From Pseudomonadota bacterium (GTDB lineage Bacteria; Desulfobacterota; Desulfobulbia; Desulfobulbales; SURF-16): a stretch of DNA of 64,000 nucleotides. Below the pieces are notes generated by a model. That model had not been told where the DNA came from. It made no database searches and saw only the letters and a program-made list of their open reading frames with translations. Shown here one piece after another: positions 58,001 through 64,000 of the stretch. Made by a program: the position numbers and the translations under genes. The first letter of the stretch is position 1, and each line of letters begins with the position of its first letter. The DNA is taken from the NCBI GenBank assembly GCA_018897105.1, contig JAHILF010000040.1, positions 1 through 64,000 on the forward strand. Reading direction: 5' to 3'.

Positions 58001-58528
58001 ATGATAGAAATCCACGAGCGATACTACAATCCCCCGGCTATTAATCTCAACTACGTCAGGTCCGGTAGAGACGAGGGACTTATTTTTCCGGAGATATCCT
58101 CATGTGTGTCAGTAACACTTGTCTGGACAGGTGCACGCGATGTATTGGTTGGCGCACATCTTGGCATAGGAACGCCTGCGGGACTGATTGGGTTACCGGA
58201 CATTGCCCAGGCGCAGAATGATATTAATGCTCGCAGGGCCGCTGCCGGCGTAGGGGGTGTTCCCCCACGCCAAGCACTCCTGATCGGCGAGATAGACACG
58301 TGGCAAACTTCTGTACTGCCAGCATATAATGCGCTCATAGCTTGGTTGGCGGGGCTCGGGTGCACACAAGGATGGGTTCCCGGGTCTGATATAAGAGAAA
58401 TAGGCGAAGGTGGAGACGGGCACGACGTCCATATAAATCGCCCCAGTGGCATCTCGTTTGTTAGACGCACTGTCCTGGTTCGCAATCGACGAACCAGGAC
58501 ATCTCGTAGATGGACATGGTATAGATAG
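58001..58528 (+). CDS. Hypothetical protein with CheD/CNF-like Cys...His pattern
   Basis: 175 residues from ATG 58001, with CGAGGGAAG about ten bases upstream (a TTG at 57995 is possible). SSCVSVTLVWTGARDVLVGAHLGI resembles the active-site segment of CheD and CNF1-type deamidases, where a cysteine after a Ser/Gly-Ser step and a histidine about 15-20 residues on form the catalytic pair. No signal peptide or membrane helix was seen. The C-terminus is arginine-rich. The family match is by eye only, and no chemotaxis gene is nearby. Confidence 0.5.
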   Translation: MIEIHERYYNPPAINLNYVRSGRDEGLIFPEISSCVSVTLVWTGARDVLVGAHLGIGTPAGLIGLPDIAQAQNDINARRAAAGVGGVPPRQALLIGEIDTWQTSVLPAYNALIAWLAGLGCTQGWVPGSDIREIGEGGDGHDVHINRPSGISFVRRTVLVRNRRTRTSRRWTWYR

Positions 58529-58739
58529 GTAAACGGGGACAGCCACTTTTGTTGTCACCATACACTGATTTAACCTGAGGCGACCTAAGGGAGCCAAATC
58601 GGCCTGAGAGGGCGTGACACTCGGAGTCTATCTTTAGCCTTGATATTTTTTTGTCTTGGCGCGAGTGAAATCTTGAAAAGTAAGCCGGACCAGAACATTA
58701 TCAACCCAACGCCTTGAAATGGAGCGGGCTCGGGCAACA

Positions 58740-60458
58740 TCACCCCTGCACCAGCGCCCTCACCAGACCGGATTTGCGGCTGGTGCGGCTGCTCACCGCC
58801 TCGACAAAAACACTTTTTGTTCCCCAGATCTCCACTGATTGCACAGCCCGGGTAATGCCGGTGTAAACCAGTTCGCGGCTGAGTACAGGTGATGATTCGG
58901 CAGGTAGAATCAATACCACATGATCAAATTCCGACCCCTGACTTTTATGTACGGTGAGGGCAAAGGCTGTTTCATGCTCCGGCAGCCTGGCCGGCAGCAG
59001 TTTCCGCACCCCGCTTTCCGCCGGAAAAAAAACCCGCAACTCGTCATCCGCTTCCGCATCGGGCAGGATCAGCCCGGTATCCCCATTATAGAGCTGCAGG
59101 CCGTAATGATTGCGGCGGACCATGATCGGCCGGCCATGAAAATACAGAGCGTCCGGGGGGGCAAGGAGATCGGAGGCCAGCCGGTTGATGCCCTCCACTC
59201 CGAATGGGCCACGGCGCAGGGCGGCAAGCACGGCGAATTCACCCATGCGCCGCAGAGCCTCCTCCGGTGAGGCGGCATGCATGATCCGGTTATGATGCTG
59301 AGCAATCTTATCAACGATCCGTTGCTGGAACCCGCTGACATCCCCTGCCATATCTAGCCAGCGCACATCCTTGTAGCCATCATCCATGAGTACGGCCAAA
59401 GCGCCTGCACCATCGCCGCTGTTCACCGCCCGGCTGAGTTTGCCGATGCCGCTGAAGCTGGCAAAGCGGTAACTTCTGTGCAATTCCGCCAGCGACTGGT
59501 GTATGCTGCCGTCCCGCAGCCCCTGACAGATATCCCCCAGCACCGCCCCCGGCTGCACCGAGGATAGTTGGTTGCGGTCGCCGAGCAGGATGAGAGTGCA
59601 GTCGGCTGGAATAGCAGTCATGAGCCATGCCATTAGCGGCAAATCCACCATGGAGGCCTCGTCCACCACCACAAGACGGGCAGGCAAAAGGTTTTTACCG
59701 TCATATCTCCTGCCCTTCTGCGTAATGCCCAGCAGACGATGAAGCGTTACCGCAGTTTCAGGAATCGCCGCCTTCAGCTCAGGCGCACAGTCCAGACCCA
59801 TCTTGGCATACCTGATGGCTTCCTGCAGGCGAGCGGCCGCCTTGCCGGTGGGCGCGGCAAGAAAAATCCGGCCTGCCGCATCATCCCCGCTTAACTGCAG
59901 ATACAGGGCAAGGATGCGGGCCACCGTGGTGGTCTTGCCTGTTCCCGGACCACCGCTGATCACGCAGAAACGGCTGGCCAGTGCCTTGCGGGCTGCCTCT
60001 TTCTGCCAGTCCGGTTCATCGCTTTCCGCCCCATCCGCCCGGGGAAACAGGCGGCTAAGATTTTTCTCCACTTTCTCAGCATCATATTCCTGCTGTTCCA
60101 TCCTGCTGTGTGCCAGGATACAATCAGCCACCTCCCTTTCATACTGCCAGTAAAGCTGCAGATAGAGAAACGGCGGATCAACAATGAGCGGTTGCCACTC
60201 CCCGGGTGCACCCACCACGCCGCATTTTCTGAGCCCGTCAACCCAACAACCCAGCTCAGGACAGACAACCTCCTGCCCTTCGGCCAGCAAAACCCTGCGC
60301 CCGGCAAACTCCTCCAGATCAAGGCAGATATGGCCCTGGCCCATCTGCCTGGCGACAAGGCGGGCGGCCAGGGCAAGTTCCGGCCCGGGATGCCCGCTAA
60401 GACGCAGCAGGAAATCAGCAAAATGGCTCTCAAGCGATGAAAAATTCGTTGTTTTCAT
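58740..60458 (-). CDS. recD: Exodeoxyribonuclease V subunit alpha (RecD)
   Basis: 572 residues, the 5'-3' helicase subunit of RecBCD. SF1 motifs are complete: Walker A SGGPGTGKTTT near 170, APTGKAAARLQEA, VVDEASMVDLPLM, LLGDRNQLSSVQPGAVLGD and, near the C-terminus, TVHKSQGSEFDHV and YTGITRAV. The N-terminal domain that contacts RecB/RecC is present but divergent. The ATG overlaps the recB stop by four bases, so the two are co-translated. Confidence 0.93.
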   Translation of the reverse strand: MKTTNFSSLESHFADFLLRLSGHPGPELALAARLVARQMGQGHICLDLEEFAGRRVLLAEGQEVVCPELGCWVDGLRKCGVVGAPGEWQPLIVDPPFLYLQLYWQYEREVADCILAHSRMEQQEYDAEKVEKNLSRLFPRADGAESDEPDWQKEAARKALASRFCVISGGPGTGKTTTVARILALYLQLSGDDAAGRIFLAAPTGKAAARLQEAIRYAKMGLDCAPELKAAIPETAVTLHRLLGITQKGRRYDGKNLLPARLVVVDEASMVDLPLMAWLMTAIPADCTLILLGDRNQLSSVQPGAVLGDICQGLRDGSIHQSLAELHRSYRFASFSGIGKLSRAVNSGDGAGALAVLMDDGYKDVRWLDMAGDVSGFQQRIVDKIAQHHNRIMHAASPEEALRRMGEFAVLAALRRGPFGVEGINRLASDLLAPPDALYFHGRPIMVRRNHYGLQLYNGDTGLILPDAEADDELRVFFPAESGVRKLLPARLPEHETAFALTVHKSQGSEFDHVVLILPAESSPVLSRELVYTGITRAVQSVEIWGTKSVFVEAVSSRTSRKSGLVRALVQG

Positions 60459-63400
60459 CCTGCCACCAACATTTGGCCCAGTTGCTCGACAAGGCGGGCA
60501 TCAGGGCGGTCATGATAGATGCCGTATGCCGGGCCATGCTCGCGACTGACACCCCGCAGAAAAATATAAAACAGGCCGCCGAAATGATCCTCATAGCGGT
60601 AGTCGGCAATACGTCCGGCCAGATAGTGATGCAGGGCCACGGTGTAAAGCAGATACTGCAGGGTATAGCGCTCCTGCAGCATTACCTCCTGCAGCCTGTC
60701 CCGGCGGTAATCCGGAGGTGTAAATCCCAGATGGTTGGACTTCCAGTCCACCAGATAAAACCGATTGTCATGGGAGAAAACAAGATCAATAAAACCTTTG
60801 AGAAAACCATTGCCCGCGGAAAATTCCAGGCTGGACGCCGCCGCATCAGTAAACCCCTGCCCGCGCAGAATCTCCTTGACCCTGCCGGCGGACACCGCTG
60901 CCAGGGGAAAACAGAACTCAAGCTCATTCAACCTCTGCTCCCGGGTGATGTTCTGCAGAACCAGATCCTGGCGATCCGGCAGCAGCGGCGTGGCCAGCAC
61001 ATTAGCCACCATGGTCATGACGGCGTCCTGCCATCGCACCTCAAAACCGTGCTGGGCTAGTTTTCTGGCGATCACCTGCCGCACCGTATCCGGCTCAGTG
61101 TCCAACAGGGGAAAATCAAGGTGCTCAAAGACGTCATGCATGAAGGTACCCGGGGCAGCCCCCCGGGGAAAGGCAAATATCGAGGAGTCATCATGCCCCT
61201 GCCCAGCCGCTTCCTCCCGGAAGACAAAGGACTCGCCCAGCCGGCCATGACTGGTGATGGCCGAAAAACTTGTCACCTGCATGGCACCGATCTCCCCGGT
61301 GAATGTCCGGCAGATCAAGCCCGTCGGCGTTTCGGCCGCTCTCTGCCTGGCAGCATGCAGGTCATCGGCGCGACGGACAAGCTCTATACTGCCGTCTGCG
61401 AGGCTGATGATGCCTGCAAGTTCGTCGGCCAGCTCCTGATCGGATAATTTCTTAAAGCGTTTCTTGAGTGCGGCAAAATCATCCCGGCCGTGCAGCAACC
61501 AAGCCAGGGCCGAACTCTCCGCCCCGTTAAAGCTTCCCCATACCAGATAGCAGCGATGCACGGCGCGGGTCAGCGCCACATACAGCAGCCGCATATTTTC
61601 GGCCAGTTCCTCCTGCCGGGCCAGCTCCTTGTGCATCTCCATATCGTCAGAGCCCAAATCCATCGCCGGCCTGTGATCGCCCGTCGGCAGGTGAAATGAC
61701 ACGATGTCCCTTATCGCCCTTGCCCCGCCCCAGCAAAAGGGGCAGAAGACGATGGGATACTGCAGGCCCTTGGAGCGATGAATGGTGACGATCTGTACCC
61801 GCTCGGCGTCGCTTTCCAGCCGCAGCTGGTGTTCCTCGACATTTTGCCCGTCAGCCATCTTCTCGGCCAGCCAGGCAAGCAGGGCCGCGGGTGATGCCTT
61901 GTACTGCCGCTCATAGCCGTGCAGCACCTCGCCCAGGTGGAGGACATTAGTCAGGCGCCTTTCACCGTCAACAAAGCGGAGCTGCTGTACCCTGACATGG
62001 TGGCTATCCAGCAGCAACCGGAACATGGCCATAAACCCCTTTTCCTGCCAACAGCGCTGGTAGGACAGAAAGGAGGCAAACCAGTTGCTCCACGCCTTTT
62101 CATCCTGCTCCAGCGCCGCAAGGACAGCGCATGTCCCACCAAGCATATCCGTTGCCAGGGCGGAACGGATGCTTTTTTCGTTTCCCGGTTCCGCCACAGC
62201 AGCCAGCACCCGGAGAACCTCGCCGGCCTCCCGGCTGACAAACAGATCCTCCGTGCTCTGCTGCACGGCGGGAACGCCAACCTGATAAAGAGCCTGCTGC
62301 ACCTGGCGGGCCTCCCTGTTTTCCCGCACCAGGACGGCTATGTCCCTGGGCCCAAGAGACCTGTCACCTATGAGAGCCTCTCCCCTGCCGCCCAGATCAA
62401 GCAGGCGCCTGATCTCAACCGCCAGGGAGGCAAGAATCCTTTTTCCCGCCACCTCCTTAGGCATGGCATCATGCTCACCAGCACCTCTCATCATCTGCCA
62501 GAGCTGCAGCGGCGGCTCCTGCTTGTGCAGGATGGTGAAATACGTGTTCTGTTTCCCGGCGGCGGGCGATACCGGCTGAAAGGCAATCCGGCGGTATACA
62601 AAAGGGTTGTCGGCTGAGGAAAACAGGGCATTAACCGCCTTGATCAGGGACGGCTCGGAACGGTAATTTTCTGCCAGTTCAAAACTGGAAGGCACATCTC
62701 TGATGGCCTCCAGGTAGGTGAAGATATCAGCCCCCCGGAAACTGTAGATCGCCTGCTTGGGGTCTCCAATGATGAAAAGCAGGTTTTCCGCGGCACACTT
62801 GTAAAGGGTAGAGAAAATTTCATACTGGACCGGGTCGGTATCCTGGAACTCGTCAATGAGCGCCGCAGGAAACCGGCCAAGAATCTGGCGGATCAACATC
62901 TCCCGGCTGCGCCCCTGCAGGGCCTGCTGCAGTTTCCGCAGCAGGTCGTCATAGGCAAAAAGATTTTTTTCCATCTTGCGCCGCTCGAACTCCGCCAGAC
63001 CATAGCGACCGGCCTCCTGGCGCAGAGCGATCAGTCCCTGATTGAAAAGCTCGGTCAGCTGGTCGTGCAGAACACATACCTGCTGGCACAGATCAAAAAA
63101 GGGATGCCGGGGCGTGCTGCCGTTCTTCTTGGTGGCCTTGACCAGACCGCCGGCGGAAAATTTGGCAAAATTCTCGTAAAGTTCTCCGTGATAAGCAGGC
63201 TGCACCCGACAGAAAGCGGCCATTTCATCCAGCCAGACCGGGATCCTGTCAGGCCTATAGGAATTACGGCTGAGATCCGTGCTCGCCAGCAGCAGACTGC
63301 TCACCTCGTCCCGGGCCTCCGGCCACACACGGTAAAGTTCATCAAGTGACCGGGCGATATCCTGCTCTGCCTCTTCAATCACCCCGCCCGCGGCGATCTC

Positions 63401-64000
63401 GGCGAGAACGGAACTGTCCACTTCAGGAAAAAACAGCAGACCGGGCCGCACCTTTTTGTAAAACAGGAAGAGATTGTCCGGCAGCACCTTTTTGCGGACA
63501 AATGAGGTAAAGGACACGGGAAACCTGTCCATCTGCAGACGCCAGAAATCTGCGGCGATCTCATGGAGGATATCATCCACATCAGGCACCAACTCGGTGT
63601 CAAACAGCGCCCCGCTTTCCAGGGAATTCTCTTTCAGCATCCGCTGGCAGAAGGCGTGAATGGTAAAAATCGCCGCCTCGTCAAAGTCCTGCAGCGCGCT
63701 GAGCAGACGCATGGCGGCCTGGTCATGATCCTGCACCTTTGTCAGCAGGCTCTGCTGGAAATCATCCCGCCCTTCCCCTGTGACAAAAGCCTGCAGACAA
63801 CTGCTGACCATCTGCCGCACGCGCAGCCGCAGATCTTCCGTGGCCGCCTTGGTATAGGTCACCACCAGAATATGGCGGACAGCCAGCTCCTTTTCCAGCA
63901 GCAGACGGACAAACAGGGCGGAGATGGTGTATGTCTTGCCCGTTCCGGCACTGGCCTCAATGAGATGGACGCCGGACAGAGGATAATCGATCAATGCTGG
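60455..64000 (-). CDS. recB: Exodeoxyribonuclease V subunit beta (RecB), 5' end at or beyond window edge
   Basis: About 1180 residues visible. RecB unwinds and cuts DNA ends during double-strand break repair and defence against foreign DNA. Walker A EASAGTGKT lies near the N-terminus, then VVTYTKAATEDLR, LIDEFQDTDPVQYEIF, GDPKQAIYSFRGAD, TIHRSKGLQYPIV and LYVALTRA. The C-terminal nuclease signature IDLVFSHDNRFYLVDWKSN is intact. The first codon in frame, TTG at 63994, may be internal: the frame stays open to the edge, reading PALIDYPLSG, so the real start may lie outside. recC was not seen and may lie upstream. Confidence 0.93.
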   Translation of the reverse strand, partial: PALIDYPLSGVHLIEASAGTGKTYTISALFVRLLLEKELAVRHILVVTYTKAATEDLRLRVRQMVSSCLQAFVTGEGRDDFQQSLLTKVQDHDQAAMRLLSALQDFDEAAIFTIHAFCQRMLKENSLESGALFDTELVPDVDDILHEIAADFWRLQMDRFPVSFTSFVRKKVLPDNLFLFYKKVRPGLLFFPEVDSSVLAEIAAGGVIEEAEQDIARSLDELYRVWPEARDEVSSLLLASTDLSRNSYRPDRIPVWLDEMAAFCRVQPAYHGELYENFAKFSAGGLVKATKKNGSTPRHPFFDLCQQVCVLHDQLTELFNQGLIALRQEAGRYGLAEFERRKMEKNLFAYDDLLRKLQQALQGRSREMLIRQILGRFPAALIDEFQDTDPVQYEIFSTLYKCAAENLLFIIGDPKQAIYSFRGADIFTYLEAIRDVPSSFELAENYRSEPSLIKAVNALFSSADNPFVYRRIAFQPVSPAAGKQNTYFTILHKQEPPLQLWQMMRGAGEHDAMPKEVAGKRILASLAVEIRRLLDLGGRGEALIGDRSLGPRDIAVLVRENREARQVQQALYQVGVPAVQQSTEDLFVSREAGEVLRVLAAVAEPGNEKSIRSALATDMLGGTCAVLAALEQDEKAWSNWFASFLSYQRCWQEKGFMAMFRLLLDSHHVRVQQLRFVDGERRLTNVLHLGEVLHGYERQYKASPAALLAWLAEKMADGQNVEEHQLRLESDAERVQIVTIHRSKGLQYPIVFCPFCWGGARAIRDIVSFHLPTGDHRPAMDLGSDDMEMHKELARQEELAENMRLLYVALTRAVHRCYLVWGSFNGAESSALAWLLHGRDDFAALKKRFKKLSDQELADELAGIISLADGSIELVRRADDLHAARQRAAETPTGLICRTFTGEIGAMQVTSFSAITSHGRLGESFVFREEAAGQGHDDSSIFAFPRGAAPGTFMHDVFEHLDFPLLDTEPDTVRQVIARKLAQHGFEVRWQDAVMTMVANVLATPLLPDRQDLVLQNITREQRLNELEFCFPLAAVSAGRVKEILRGQGFTDAAASSLEFSAGNGFLKGFIDLVFSHDNRFYLVDWKSNHLGFTPPDYRRDRLQEVMLQERYTLQYLLYTVALHHYLAGRIADYRYEDHFGGLFYIFLRGVSREHGPAYGIYHDRPDARLVEQLGQMLVAG

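Overview
The window looks like a chromosomal piece of a Gram-negative, anaerobic, probably sulfate-reducing bacterium of the Desulfobacterota (Desulfobulbales-like). The clues are Kdo/LPS genes, a Thi4-type thiazole synthase behind a TPP riboswitch, a split pyruvate carboxylase, a YvcK/CofD protein, a PEP-CTERM protein and RecBCD. No rRNA, tRNA or CRISPR array was seen. The lineage is inferred from gene content, not from a marker gene.

Left part (1-10.5 kb): the tail of an IS630-type transposase, a DUF2868/DUF3482 membrane protein-GTPase pair, signal peptidase I, a PEP-CTERM protein and a small lipoprotein. From about 6.6 to 10.4 kb most genes are broken. This stretch holds an SBBP-repeat remnant, a response regulator-HD gene frameshifted in an A5 tract, a GNAT remnant with two frameshifts, and an unknown gene broken near a 10-base homopolymer.

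Middle (10.5-38 kb): a coupled three-gene set (dockerin-like secreted protein, envelope protein, YdcZ transporter), then thi4 with its TPP riboswitch, a collapsed hybrid histidine kinase, and mostly housekeeping genes (prmA, yvcK-like, mdh, rsmJ, darP-like, an RlmL-like methyltransferase). kdsB, kdnA and kdnB form a putative 8-amino-Kdo set for modifying the LPS core. A GGDEF-EAL protein, an ABC exporter with a transglutaminase-like partner, a CBM48 protein and pycA/pycB follow. The gaps here hold unusual short-period degenerate arrays (7, 8 and 9 bp), REP palindromes and a 180-bp MITE-like element.

38-43 kb: a very large TIR-CHAT-STAND NTPase-TPR protein on the minus strand, resembling bacterial conflict or cell-suicide effectors. 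It carries one frameshift inside the TPR region.

43-58 kb: the most striking region. Three c-di-GMP-I riboswitches precede genes for large secreted proteins. Four of these proteins share one N-terminal module of about 110 residues. Two are near-duplicate Tyr/Gly-ladder fibres, each followed by a small dockerin-like protein. One is a three-module beta-helix protein, and one ends in a domain found on many bacterial surface proteins. A reprolysin-like metalloprotease ends the first operon. Together with the GGDEF-EAL gene this suggests a c-di-GMP-controlled surface or matrix system.

Right end (58-64 kb): a small protein with a CheD/CNF-like Cys...His signature, then recD and recB on the minus strand. 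recB probably runs a few codons past the window edge.
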